The notes: generated from the sequence alone by a model not told the origin. A DNA stretch of 64,000 bases from Promethearchaeota archaeon (GCA_016839585.1 JAEOTZ010000071.1:1-64000), one strand, 5' to 3'. Counted from the stretch's first letter, positions 27,058-36,392 are shown. Program-made: numbers and translations.

Positions 27058-28620
27058 TTAAAAATTGAATTTTATTGAATTTAAATCATGTTTAATTTTA
27101 TTCTGGATATCTTTATTCTCCAGTTTTGGTAATAATTCCTCGATCAAATCTTTAAAATCCAGAATTTTTTGGGAGAGTATTTCTGGTTTGCTCCAATTGG
27201 ATTTTCTTAATGGGTGATTTCTTATTATTGCTTTATTATAATTTTCAATACCCTCTCTATAAAATAAGCAAGCACTTTCTAAATTATTTAATCTAGAATG
27301 ATAAATCGTTCCTATTTTATTAAAACATATACCTACTCCCGCAAAATCATTTACTTTATCAAATTCTATAGCCGCATCTCTTATCGTATTTAAAGCTTCC
27401 TTTAAAACATTGTCTTCTCCTGTTTTAAGAAGTAAATATCCAATAATATACTTAGATTCTCCTAAGAAAAAGGAATTTTTTTCCTTTTTAGCTGCTTTAT
27501 TTAATTCATTAGCAAATTCTTCAGCAAAAACCAAATGATTATTAGATATACATTTTTCTGATAAATCTCTTAATAATTCTAAAACTCTTTCAATATCATG
27601 AAGCTCCTTATACTTTTCTATTCCCTGTCTATATCTCTCAATGCCTGTAAAAGCATCTTTATTCTTAAAAGCCTGATTTCCTTCAAAAATTAATTGCTCC
27701 GCATTTTCTTTTAATTGTAATTCTTTTTGTTTTTTATCGAAATCTCCATAAAAAAAAGTATCAACATTAAAAATTACATCCTCAGACATAGGGATTTCTG
27801 TCAATAAATCACTATTTGGCTTAATTTTTTTATTCTCATTATGCCTGTCATTATCTTGAAAATTAGAACTAAAGTCTTCTCCATAGGCTGATTGCAAAGG
27901 TTTCCCTGCTGTAGCTAATGCTGACAATTCCGATAAAACATTAGCAAAAAAATATTTGCTTAAACCATCAACAACATAATCCACTTTATGGTAATTATTA
28001 TCATACTCAGGATCGTTTACATCCATATTTACATCGTTAAGCCGATAAATTTCAAATCCTGTATCATACTTAGTTATTGTATGTTCTGAACCTTCAACCT
28101 TTTCCTGCTTTTTCTTCCCTAATAGCGTATGATCAAAAACTAAACCACAAAAATCATCATTTTTTGCTTGAAATCCTAATTGATTTAAAAGATCTATATA
28201 TGAAAAAAAGAGTCCTAATCCTGGATGAGAGTGAAACCATCCAATCATGTAAAATCCTTTACCACTCTTATCTAATTTTTCTTGAATTTCCTCTATAAAA
28301 CCATAATGTCTTTCATCTAATTGAACATCCGTTGCATGCCCAAATGTAAGTGCTTCAGCATCTTCTATATATACAAAATCATCATCAGAATAACCTATTA
28401 AAATGCCATATATTTCTTTCCATTCCTCAGCGGGAATTGATTTATTAGCATATCTACTTGCATATAAGATAATTGTTTTATAAGCTTCTGCTCTTACAAC
28501 AACAGGTTTTTTAATTTTCTCTTTTGATTCTTCATTTGAGTTCTGGTCTTTAAAATCTTCTTCTGAATTATTTTTTTTAGATTCCTCGATATTATTTGTC
28601 TTTTTAATCTCTCTTGACAT
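27058..28620 (-). CDS. JAMM/MPN metalloprotease fused to TPR-like helices (Rpn11/CSN5-type)
   Basis: Zinc isopeptidase candidate that would remove ubiquitin-like modifiers. Residues 38-185 form an MPN+ domain with all catalytic residues: Glu69 in EIYGILIGY, and the JAMM signature His130-Ser-His132-Pro-x6-Ser140-x2-Asp143. The sequence GWFHSHPGLGLFFSYID has the exact spacing (HxHP, seven to Ser, two to Asp) of active Rpn11/CSN5 enzymes. Residues about 285-520 are tandem helices in TPR style (KDAFTGIERYRQGIEKYKEL, KNSFFLGESKYIIGYLLLK, DFAGVGICFNKIGTIY). The first 37 residues are charged and disordered. ATG start. The two-domain layout differs from proteasomal Rpn11, which lacks TPRs. Substrate inferred, not shown. 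Confidence 0.9.
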   Translation of the reverse strand: MSREIKKTNNIEESKKNNSEEDFKDQNSNEESKEKIKKPVVVRAEAYKTIILYASRYANKSIPAEEWKEIYGILIGYSDDDFVYIEDAEALTFGHATDVQLDERHYGFIEEIQEKLDKSGKGFYMIGWFHSHPGLGLFFSYIDLLNQLGFQAKNDDFCGLVFDHTLLGKKKQEKVEGSEHTITKYDTGFEIYRLNDVNMDVNDPEYDNNYHKVDYVVDGLSKYFFANVLSELSALATAGKPLQSAYGEDFSSNFQDNDRHNENKKIKPNSDLLTEIPMSEDVIFNVDTFFYGDFDKKQKELQLKENAEQLIFEGNQAFKNKDAFTGIERYRQGIEKYKELHDIERVLELLRDLSEKCISNNHLVFAEEFANELNKAAKKEKNSFFLGESKYIIGYLLLKTGEDNVLKEALNTIRDAAIEFDKVNDFAGVGICFNKIGTIYHSRLNNLESACLFYREGIENYNKAIIRNHPLRKSNWSKPEILSQKILDFKDLIEELLPKLENKDIQNKIKHDLNSIKFNF

Positions 28621-28751
28621 CCTTATTTCTTTCTGACTATAATTTTATATTAAATTCTTAATCTAGAATTATAATAAGGCTAATCCTAATTAAAATTATT
28701 TATATTAAAGGTGTTTTAAGAAAATTTGAAAAATTAAGTTTTCTTTTAAGA

Positions 28752-29306
28752 TTATTTTAAAATTAAATCCATAAATCTTTTTTTTATCTCTTCTGGTAGG
28801 AGTGGAATATTTTCCACCTGTTCACTTCCAGGCATAGTTTTTATTAGCACTAGATGGCACCCCCATCCTAACTTTTTTAATATCGGAGAAATTTCAGTTT
28901 TATTTTCAATAACAGATATAGATTCAAATCCCGCACCTTGAGCTATTATTTCTAGTTTTGTTTTTCTACGTGTATAAGTCATTTGGTCCCCTGTAGAACC
29001 ATAAGAACCATTATCTATAATTATTAAGGTCAAATTACTTGGAGCATTATTAGCGATCGTACTTAAACTACCTAAATTCATAAGTATTGAACCATCGCCA
29101 TCAATACACCATATTTTTCTTTTAGGTTGGGATATAGCTAACCCAAACGCAATTGAAGACGATAATCCCATTGAACCCATCATATAGAAGTTTTCTAATC
29201 TATCTTTGATATTATAGAGTTCCCTTGACGGATCTCCAAGATTACATACTACTAACTCATCTGTTAATATTTCCGTAATTTCTTTTAATGCATCATATCT
29301 TCTCAT
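28752..29306 (-). CDS. comE: sulfopyruvate decarboxylase-like, beta (TPP-binding) subunit
   Basis: TPP-dependent decarboxylase C-terminal subunit; in methanogens ComDE converts sulfopyruvate to sulfoacetaldehyde for coenzyme M synthesis. The pyrophosphate/Mg motif GDGSILMNLGSL, ending in NLTLIIIDNGSY, is present at about residues 74-110, together with MGSMGLSSSIAFGLA just before. Its 184 residues match ComE. The start ATG is preceded by GGGGGAG located in the last codons of the comD-like gene, so translational coupling is likely. Split phosphonopyruvate decarboxylase is an alternative; no other CoM genes are in the window. Confidence 0.82.
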   Translation of the reverse strand: MRRYDALKEITEILTDELVVCNLGDPSRELYNIKDRLENFYMMGSMGLSSSIAFGLAISQPKRKIWCIDGDGSILMNLGSLSTIANNAPSNLTLIIIDNGSYGSTGDQMTYTRRKTKLEIIAQGAGFESISVIENKTEISPILKKLGWGCHLVLIKTMPGSEQVENIPLLPEEIKKRFMDLILK

Positions 29307-29307
29307 T

Positions 29308-29802
29308 TTAGCTCCCCCATAAAGTTCTTTTAAGAATTATTGCTATAGGTTTTTTAGTTTTCTTAGCTTTATCAACTGCTTTTATAATATCCTTAATTTT
29401 TCCAGGAGAATTTAAAATATATGTCTTAATTGTTAAGAGTTTTAAAAGGTCAATAGTGATTTGTCCCATTGGCATTTGTGCTATAATTTTTTCTCCTTCT
29501 GCTCCTCTATGACTCATTATAAAAATAACTGGTATCTTATATAATTCTAGGAGAGATTTTATAGCGTTTATAGAATTACCTAATCCAGAATTTTGCATTA
29601 AAATAGCAGGAAGTTTACCCCCAAGGTAAGCTCCTGCTGCAATTCCTACACCTTCTTCTTCTCGAGTGACTTGAATATGTTCAATCTCATTTTTTTCATT
29701 AATAAGCTCTAATAAATTTTTAAGCATGATACATGGTACTGACAACAAGAGGTTTATTCCAGTATTTTTAATAGTTTCATATAATTTTAGATCTACACTC
29801 AT
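29308..29802 (-). CDS. comD: sulfopyruvate decarboxylase-like, alpha (PYR) subunit
   Basis: PYR-domain partner of the gene that follows; together they form a split TPP enzyme. The essential glutamate that protonates TPP lies in REEEGVGIAAGAYLGG near residue 48, followed by LMQNSGLGNSINAI, both usual for ComD/Ppd. Length 164 matches ComD. The stop codon lies one base before the start of comE, which carries its SD in this gene's end. A CoA-transferase gene lies 46 bases upstream on the same strand. The usual enzyme is sulfopyruvate decarboxylase, but the substrate of this pair is not settled by sequence. Confidence 0.82.
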   Translation of the reverse strand: MSVDLKLYETIKNTGINLLLSVPCIMLKNLLELINEKNEIEHIQVTREEEGVGIAAGAYLGGKLPAILMQNSGLGNSINAIKSLLELYKIPVIFIMSHRGAEGEKIIAQMPMGQITIDLLKLLTIKTYILNSPGKIKDIIKAVDKAKKTKKPIAIILKRTLWGS

Positions 29803-29848
29803 AAATCTTCTTTATTTGGTAATTTTGTATTAGATATCGATTATTTTT

Positions 29849-31063
29849 TTAAATAATTCCCTTTCTTTTAAAATTACTAATATCTTCATCATTATAATTA
29901 AGGGATTTTAAAATCTCTTTAGTATTTTGACCTACTTTCGGAGCTAAATTTCTTATTGTTAATGATGTTCTTGAATATTTAATTGGAGATCCTACATTTT
30001 GAATCTTACCAAATTTGGGATGTTCTATCCCAACAACCATTTTACGAGCTTTAATTTGAGGGTCTTCACAAGCTTCTGCAAATGATTTTATTGGCATAAC
30101 ACATGCATCCAAATCTTTAAAAATTTCCATCCATTCTTTTTGAGTTTTCTTTAGGAATTCTTTTTGTAGTTCTTGAAATACCCATTCTTTTTCTTCTCCT
30201 TGTGCAGTTTGTTTTAATTTTAAATCTTCACGTCCAAGGCCATCACATAAATCTCGCCAAAATTTAACTTCAATAACCCCAACAGATACAAATTTATTAT
30301 CCTTAGTTTTATAAACGGAATAAGATGGAAAATTACCATGTAGAGGATTTTGTGTTTTTATCCCATCATTTAAATCTTTAGAAAAATGATAAGCTGCTGC
30401 CATTGGCATAAAAGAAAATACTGAATCGGTCATTGAAATATCAATATATTGACCTTTTTTTTCAGGATTATTATCTCTTTCAATAATTGCACCTAAAATA
30501 CTAATAGTCGAAACTAAACCACCCCCTATGTCAGCAGCCTGTATACCCGGGACTATGGGGGCTCTTTCTTGATCCTCTTGACCTAAAATTAGTCTGTCTC
30601 TATTCAGATTTAAAATGCCACATATTCCTATATAATTAAGATCATGCCCCGCTATTTGTTCATACGGTCCATTTTGCCCATAACCTGTTAAAGAACAGCA
30701 AATTATTGATGGATTAATTGAAGAAAGGGTATCATAATCAATTTTTAATTTATTTGTTACTTTTGGTCTAAAAGTATCAAGCACAACATCAGCTTTTTTA
30801 ACTAACTCATAAAAAATTTCTCTTGCTTTCTCTTTTTTCAAATTGAGAGTAATTGATTTTTTATTTCTCATAAGAATTGAATTGAAAGCACTTTCACGAT
30901 ACCTACCTTTCTGAAAAAAAGGAGGTGGGTTAGCATAGGGATATTTAGGATCTTCTACTCGGATAACTTCTGCCCCAAGATCGGCTAGTATCATGGAACA
31001 ATATGGACCGGGCAACATTCTCGTAAGATCAAGAATAACTTTTCCTTCTAAAGGTAATGGCAT
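29849..31063 (-). CDS. CaiB/BaiF (family III) CoA-transferase
   Basis: Family III CoA-transferase: moves CoA between acyl-CoA and an acid, or racemises 2-methylacyl-CoA. Opening residues KVILDLTRMLPGPYCSMILADLGAEVIRVE are diagnostic, with the catalytic aspartate in ISMTDSVF at about residue 210 and LKIDYDTLSSINPSIICC typical of the fold. 404 residues, normal length. It is followed by comD and comE on the same strand, spacing 46 bases, so an operon is likely. Members include formyl-CoA:oxalate transferase, carnitine transferase and alpha-methylacyl-CoA racemase, so the acyl group is open. ATG start at 31063. Confidence 0.9.
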   Translation of the reverse strand: MPLPLEGKVILDLTRMLPGPYCSMILADLGAEVIRVEDPKYPYANPPPFFQKGRYRESAFNSILMRNKKSITLNLKKEKAREIFYELVKKADVVLDTFRPKVTNKLKIDYDTLSSINPSIICCSLTGYGQNGPYEQIAGHDLNYIGICGILNLNRDRLILGQEDQERAPIVPGIQAADIGGGLVSTISILGAIIERDNNPEKKGQYIDISMTDSVFSFMPMAAAYHFSKDLNDGIKTQNPLHGNFPSYSVYKTKDNKFVSVGVIEVKFWRDLCDGLGREDLKLKQTAQGEEKEWVFQELQKEFLKKTQKEWMEIFKDLDACVMPIKSFAEACEDPQIKARKMVVGIEHPKFGKIQNVGSPIKYSRTSLTIRNLAPKVGQNTKEILKSLNYNDEDISNFKRKGII

Positions 31064-31137
31064 AATATTTAAAAAATAAGATTACATAAAAGTTTTCAAA
31101 ATTTTGATAAAATAGGAAAGAAAATAAGAAAAATTCT

Positions 31138-32304
31138 CTATCTATCAATTAGAGATTCTGAATTAATAAGTGGCTCAGTATTTTTTATATCAATTATTTT
31201 TAAATGCTTAAGCTTTTTAATATTTTTGTCTTCTGAGATTTTATTAAATCCAAAATATATACTTTGCAGCTTTTTTAATCTTTCTATCCCTTTTATTTTA
31301 GTAAAGTTATTATTTCGCAAATCAAGAAATTTTAATTTTTTGAGTTTTTCTAATCCTTTAATTCCTTTAATTTGGTTATGACTAAGATCTAAAAATTCTA
31401 ATTTAGTTAATCTTTTTAAACCCTTTATTTCAGTAATATAATTACTACTAAGATCTAATCTTTTTAGATTTTTAAGAGACTGTAGGCCTTTTATTTCGGT
31501 AATTTGATTATTGCGAAGGTTTAGAATTTCTAATTGTGATAAATTATTTAATTCATTTATTTCAGATATTTGGTTATCAAAAAGCAATAATGATTTTAGA
31601 TTTCTAAGATTACTTATTCCTTCTATTTTTGAAATTTCATTATTATTAAGATAGAGGTATTCTAATTTTGTCAAATTTTTTAATCTATTGACTTTACTTA
31701 TTTTATTACCTTGAATATGTAATGATCTTAAATTTGATAATTTTTCTAGTCCTTTTATCTCCTCAATTTGATTATAATTGAGATATATCTTCTTTAAATA
31801 GATAAGATTATCTAATCCCTTTATTTTTGATATATCATCAATATTTTTATAATCTAAATTTATGATTGGATATTTTCTTAAGGGGAAATAGATATTATTA
31901 TTGAAATTTACATATTTTATTAATTGTAATAATGAATGTAATTTAGGAATTGATGTTCTTTCCAATGCTTTTATTATGGAAATTAAACATAATTCTGATA
32001 CTTCATGAAGTAAAGCCCATTTAATTGGTTCAAATGCTTTATCTGGAAAGTTCTGAATAATTATATTTGATGCATGTCTTCTTACATTATCACTTAAATC
32101 TGAAATTAAAAGATTTTCTAAGAATCTAAATATTTTATCTCCTTTAAATCCTATTAAACCTAAAAAACTTAATCCTAAAATACGAGTATTATAATCCTTA
32201 TCAAGAGAATTTTCAGTAACTATTATTAGTAATTCGGAGGCTTTTTTTTTATTTAATATCTTGTTTTTATAATCCTTATAGATTTGTTTAGGTGATAAAC
32301 TCAA
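31138..32304 (-). CDS. SDS22-like leucine-rich-repeat protein with HEAT-like N-terminus
   Basis: A 388-residue protein in two parts. Residues about 1-110 are helical and look like two or three HEAT-type repeats (RILGLSFLGLIGF, DNVRRHASNII). Residues about 140-375 hold about ten 22-residue leucine-rich repeats of the SDS22/PP1-regulator type, with the repeated core LEKLSNLRSLHIQGNKI-style motif. No membrane segment or signal is seen, so it is cytosolic and probably a binding scaffold. Start TTG at 32304; an in-frame stop follows two codons upstream, so the TTG is the only option. The gene lies next to, but apart from, the CoA-transferase group. Confidence 0.85.
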   Translation of the reverse strand: MSLSPKQIYKDYKNKILNKKKASELLIIVTENSLDKDYNTRILGLSFLGLIGFKGDKIFRFLENLLISDLSDNVRRHASNIIIQNFPDKAFEPIKWALLHEVSELCLISIIKALERTSIPKLHSLLQLIKYVNFNNNIYFPLRKYPIINLDYKNIDDISKIKGLDNLIYLKKIYLNYNQIEEIKGLEKLSNLRSLHIQGNKISKVNRLKNLTKLEYLYLNNNEISKIEGISNLRNLKSLLLFDNQISEINELNNLSQLEILNLRNNQITEIKGLQSLKNLKRLDLSSNYITEIKGLKRLTKLEFLDLSHNQIKGIKGLEKLKKLKFLDLRNNNFTKIKGIERLKKLQSIYFGFNKISEDKNIKKLKHLKIIDIKNTEPLINSESLIDR

Positions 32305-32432
32305 TATTCATTAACTTCTAGCTTATGAATCTATTAAAAAGTGAATCTTATATAATATTAATAATATATGAATTAAATTAATTACTCTATTTATGAAAAG
32401 CTAAATAAATGTAACAAAAAAAAGAATATAAA

Positions 32433-32939
32433 TTATAACTCAATAATTTCTGCTTGCATTTTATTTGTATCTACAATAGCGAATGTAGCCCTTCCTGTTA
32501 AATATCCACAAAGTTCACCTGGATTCACCACTAATACTCCATTTTCATATCTTTTATTCATTAAAGCATGTGTGTGACCAAATAAAATAATATCAAACTT
32601 TCCTGAGCTAGCAATTGCATCAACAGTTTCTTGATTAGGCATATGTGCTGCGAAAATTTTTTTTCCATCAAATTCTGAAATTAACTCCATTCCAACTAAA
32701 TCACAAATTTGCCCTAAATTTTGTTTTAAAAAGACTCTATCCCCATCATTATTTCCATATACGCCAAAAAACCTTTCTTTTATATTTTCATTTAAGCCAT
32801 CAAACCATCTCACAACAAATGCAGAAATGTAATCTCCACAATGGATCAATGCATCCACATTCTTTTTATTAATTTTTGATACAGCCTTTAGAATATTTTT
32901 CTTATGATCATGTGAATCCGATATAACTGCTATTTTCAT
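32433..32939 (-). CDS. YfcE/MJ0936-type metallophosphoesterase
   Basis: Dimetal phosphodiesterase of the small YfcE/MJ0936 family, which hydrolyses phosphodiester substrates. The metal motifs are complete: DSHD near the N-terminus, HCGDYI, GNNDGD, the single His of AAHMP, and GHTH with NPGE near the C-terminus. ATG at 32939 is taken; a TTG start three codons earlier is possible. About 168 residues, typical. Function in this organism unknown. Confidence 0.93.
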   Translation of the reverse strand: MKIAVISDSHDHKKNILKAVSKINKKNVDALIHCGDYISAFVVRWFDGLNENIKERFFGVYGNNDGDRVFLKQNLGQICDLVGMELISEFDGKKIFAAHMPNQETVDAIASSGKFDIILFGHTHALMNKRYENGVLVVNPGELCGYLTGRATFAIVDTNKMQAEIIEL

Positions 32940-33069
32940 TTTTATCAACTCGTAATATCTTAAAATAATTAAGAATGAGATTTTATAAAAAGATTCTTAA
33001 CATAAAAAGATATATTATTTAGTTGTATATATTACTAAATGTAGTAAATGAGTATGATTTGATTTTAGT

Positions 33070-34143
33070 ATGATCGAAGAGTTCTTTAAAACAGAAAAAA
33101 CAGTTATAGATGAAGAGTTAGAAGATTATTTTGCTAAATTGAATAGAGATGAAAAAGATATACTTCTAAAAGATTTTACTTCTCAACTTGAGAAATTTAT
33201 ATTAAATCCAAAAGCTAAAAGAATTCACCCGGTTTTATTAATTGCTTCCTTTACAGGGATATTAAATCCAATGTATTTAGAAGATCAAATAAACCAAATT
33301 CGTAAAGTTTCTTTAGCTGTAGAATTATTACATAGTGGTCATTTAATCCACGATGATCTCATAGATGACGATAATACAAGAAGAGGTAAACCTACTTTTC
33401 ATATTCAATTAAAAACTGATATAAATAAAGTATTTAAAGGTATAAATATCACGAATAAAGATAAACTAATTGAATTATATGGAAGAGATATGTCGATTTT
33501 AGGGGGTACACAAGGTTATCTTTTTGGTTTAAATATTTTAAAATCTTCAAAATTCCCTGATAATTTAAAGCTATTAGCTATAAACGAATATACGAGGGCT
33601 ATGGATTATTTAATGAAAGGACAAATAATTGAAGAATATATGGATTATCACAAAATGACAATGTCATTAGAACAGTATTTAAATATTGCTGAGCTCCAAC
33701 GAGCCAGTCTTTTTGAGAAATCAACCAAAATTGGAGCGATTTTAGCTAAAGGAAATTTACATTATCAAATAAAACCCTTATCTGAAGCAATGCTAAGGAT
33801 TGGTCAAGCTTATGCCATTCGAGATGATATTCTTGATATAAAAGATGATATCAAAAGAAGGAAAAAGAAAATCATTTATATTTTAGCCATCCAAAATAGT
33901 GATGAGGTCCAATCAAAAACATTAAATGAAATATTTAATAAAGAGAGTTTATCTAACAATGATGTTAAATTAATAGAAGAAATCTTTGCTGAAACAAACG
34001 CAATCATTATAGCAGAACATTTCTCGAAAAACTTGATTAATCAGGCAATAACTTTCTTGAAAGATATTTATCCTGATCTTAATAAAAAGCAAAAAATCTT
34101 TTTCAACGAATTTTCAGACTATATTTATATGAGAGAATTCTAA
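33070..34143 (+). CDS. polyprenyl (geranylgeranyl) diphosphate synthase
   Basis: Trans-prenyltransferase that chains isopentenyl diphosphate onto an allylic primer for membrane lipids. The first aspartate-rich motif is at residues 95-101 (HDDLIDDDNTRRG) and the second in RDDILDIKDD near residue 256. Residues before the first motif are small, as in enzymes making C20 or longer chains; product length cannot be given. The 357-residue size fits archaeal GGPP synthase. Intergenic spacing before is 130 bases. Independent transcription unit between the phosphodiesterase (minus) and the radical SAM gene (plus, 183 bases downstream). Confidence 0.93.
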   Translation: MIEEFFKTEKTVIDEELEDYFAKLNRDEKDILLKDFTSQLEKFILNPKAKRIHPVLLIASFTGILNPMYLEDQINQIRKVSLAVELLHSGHLIHDDLIDDDNTRRGKPTFHIQLKTDINKVFKGINITNKDKLIELYGRDMSILGGTQGYLFGLNILKSSKFPDNLKLLAINEYTRAMDYLMKGQIIEEYMDYHKMTMSLEQYLNIAELQRASLFEKSTKIGAILAKGNLHYQIKPLSEAMLRIGQAYAIRDDILDIKDDIKRRKKKIIYILAIQNSDEVQSKTLNEIFNKESLSNNDVKLIEEIFAETNAIIIAEHFSKNLINQAITFLKDIYPDLNKKQKIFFNEFSDYIYMREF

Positions 34144-34325
34144 TCTCTAATAACATTGTATTATATTAAATTTACTTATAGAATGTATGAAAAAAATAAA
34201 ATATATAAAAAAAGTATATCAGTAATATAATTTATAATAATAATATCTAAAAATCCCTTTTCCTTTATAATAATAGTAAATAAGATTGTTTTAATTCTTT
34301 AATAATTATTTTTTAACGAATTCTT

Positions 34326-35234
34326 ATGGTTACAAAAATTCCATCTGACCAAATAGTTATAAGACCACCAGTAGAAGCATATTCTGTTTTAATACCTGTC
34401 ACTGGTGGATGTTCGTGGAATAAATGCCGTTTCTGCGGAACTTATAAGGGCGTTTATGGAGTTACTCAAGATTATGCTATAAGAAATGTAGATGATGTAA
34501 AAAAAGATATAGATAAGTTTGCTGAGAGAAATTATCATGGCTTTCCCGTATTTTTAGCTGGAGGAAATCCCACATCAGCACCAACAGAATATCTAGTTGA
34601 AATTATTAAATATGTAAGGATTAAGCTTAGAGATGTTCAGCGTGTTAGCTGTTATGCGAAAGCACTAGATATTTTAAGAAAATCAGAGGAGGAATTAAAG
34701 AAGCTTGCTGAAGCGGGATTAGATATTGTGTATATGGGATTAGAAAGTGGAAGTAGCACAATCTTAAGGATGATGAAGAAAGGAACCAATGCAGAATCAA
34801 TAATTAAGGCTGGAAAAAAGATTTTAAATGCTGGCATTAAACTTAGCCTATATATTATTCTTGGATTAGGAAGTCATAACTATTCTGAAGAACATGTAAA
34901 AGAAACAGCAAGAGTATTAACTGAAATTAATCCTACTATCTTTAGATTTAGAACCCTTAATATTTTACCTGGTACTCCACTTTGGGATGAATGGAAAGCA
35001 GGTGAATTTGAATTATTATCTCCAGTAGAAAATATAAAAGAAGAAAGAGAGATCATAGCAAATTTAGGTAATAATGTAAATTCTCAGGTTTTTAATGACC
35101 ATGTTAGTAACTATTGTGATCTTGAATCAGCGAACATTAAACAAGATAAAGAAATGTTCTTAAAAGTATTAGATTCTCTAATTAATGACCCTCGAATCCA
35201 GATCCTACCACGAAGAAATTTAATTCGAATGTAG
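34326..35234 (+). CDS. radical SAM enzyme, paralog of the one at 25239-26162
   Basis: Radical SAM enzyme of 302 residues. The cluster cysteines are Cys29-x3-Cys33-x2-Cys36 in GCSWNKCRFCGT, with GGNPTSAPTEYL and YMGLESGS as later SAM-site motifs, and GLGSHNYSEE (substrate/glycine turn). It shares the opening RPPVEAYSVLI.VTGGCS and overall layout with the protein at 25239-26162 and may be a duplicate that changed substrate. A role in tRNA or cofactor modification is possible but not shown. ATG at 34326. Confidence 0.88.
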   Translation: MVTKIPSDQIVIRPPVEAYSVLIPVTGGCSWNKCRFCGTYKGVYGVTQDYAIRNVDDVKKDIDKFAERNYHGFPVFLAGGNPTSAPTEYLVEIIKYVRIKLRDVQRVSCYAKALDILRKSEEELKKLAEAGLDIVYMGLESGSSTILRMMKKGTNAESIIKAGKKILNAGIKLSLYIILGLGSHNYSEEHVKETARVLTEINPTIFRFRTLNILPGTPLWDEWKAGEFELLSPVENIKEEREIIANLGNNVNSQVFNDHVSNYCDLESANIKQDKEMFLKVLDSLINDPRIQILPRRNLIRM

Positions 35235-35286
35235 ATCTCTATAGATCTATTATAGATAGAAATTTGTATAAAATAGAGATTTTAAT

Positions 35287-35817
35287 TTATTTATTTTTAT
35301 GAGCTTTTATCAATCTATTAATAATTTCTAATGATTCTTTATATGTTGGTATTATAGGCTGTATGATATTAACAAAGTCATAAATCCCTTTAAAACCTCT
35401 AATGTTTTGGAATTCTTTTTCATTTTTTTCTAATTCTGATTTAACCCTATTAAGTTCATCTTGCCATTTCAATATATCATTTATGACAATTTTATTGAAA
35501 TTCATGAACGAAATCGCTACAGAGTTCATGCTATAAGTAATTTGTCCTGATTCTGAAGATTTTGTAAGTTCTATGATTTCATTTTCTAGCATTTTATTAA
35601 TTTCCTGAGATATGGTTCCGGCAGATAAATCTGTTAATTTTTTAAGATCTTTTTGAGTAAGAGATTTTCGGGTAATAAAGAGTGATAAAATTTTAATAAA
35701 TATAGGTTTAAGTTTTACCAATAGCCTGGATTTAATAAGAAAATTCATAATTTCTTTTTCAATTTGTACAATTTCAGGATCAAAGTCGATATCATCATTC
35801 AAATCTTTTTCAATCAT
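35287..35817 (-). CDS. winged-helix regulator (GbsR/MarR-like), second of two tandem paralogs
   Basis: DNA-binding protein with a winged helix at about residues 45-105: RKSLTQKDLKKLTDLSAGTISQEINKM is the helix-turn-helix, then a wing with ITYSMNS. The C-terminal half is helical and would dimerise. It resembles the neighbouring regulator (35819-36310), which has the near-identical SLTQKELKNLTNFSMGTIS segment, so the two are duplicates and may form a heterodimer. ATG at 35817 is taken; a GTG at 35826 would make an eight-base overlap with the other gene. Both genes are divergent from the ABC exporter and the likely target is its promoter. Confidence 0.85.
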   Translation of the reverse strand: MIEKDLNDDIDFDPEIVQIEKEIMNFLIKSRLLVKLKPIFIKILSLFITRKSLTQKDLKKLTDLSAGTISQEINKMLENEIIELTKSSESGQITYSMNSVAISFMNFNKIVINDILKWQDELNRVKSELEKNEKEFQNIRGFKGIYDFVNIIQPIIPTYKESLEIINRLIKAHKNK

Positions 35818-35818
35818 T

Positions 35819-36310
35819 TTAATCACTCTTATTTTTTAATTTCAAAAAGGGAGAAAATATTTCTAGCATCATTGTTAAATAATCAATGAATTCTTCTATT
35901 CTATTCATTAAAAATTCAGCACCTTTTTTATCTTTCAAATCTTCTAATCTTGCTTTTATTCCTTGGAAAAATTGTTCTGCTTCTGATTTAGCATTTAAGG
36001 CTATATCAATGCCTGATGATGCAAAAGTTTTTGGTTTAAGGATAAATGAATAAGTATATTTATGAGTTCCTGAAATCAACTTTTTTTCAATCAACCCCAA
36101 GCTAATCATAGCATTTAAATGAGTTGATATAGTTCCCATTGAAAAATTAGTTAGGTTTTTTAATTCTTTTTGGGTTAAACTTTCATACATAAATAAATAA
36201 AAGTTAATCATTGTTATTTTTTCACTACTACGGCGCTGCCCAATTTCTAAAGCATAATCTAATACTTTTTTTTCTATATTTCTAAATTTTTGGTTGAAAT
36301 TATTGCTCAT
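35819..36310 (-). CDS. winged-helix regulator (GbsR/MarR-like), first of two tandem paralogs
   Basis: A 163-residue transcriptional regulator whose winged helix spans about residues 40-100: the HTH motif SLTQKELKNLTNFSMGTIS and a wing with THKYTYSFIL. The C-terminal helices would dimerise. It starts 162 bases from the divergent ABC transporter ATPase gene and shares an intergenic region with two exact 19-base repeats that are likely operators. ATG at 36310. Ligand unknown. The second regulator follows after one base. Confidence 0.88.
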   Translation of the reverse strand: MSNNFNQKFRNIEKKVLDYALEIGQRRSSEKITMINFYLFMYESLTQKELKNLTNFSMGTISTHLNAMISLGLIEKKLISGTHKYTYSFILKPKTFASSGIDIALNAKSEAEQFFQGIKARLEDLKDKKGAEFLMNRIEEFIDYLTMMLEIFSPFLKLKNKSD

Positions 36311-36392
36311 TTTTGTATTGATTGTAAGTTTTATATTTTGGTGTCTTATTATAAATATAAATAGGGAGTTACTAATATTTAAATATTTTCCT

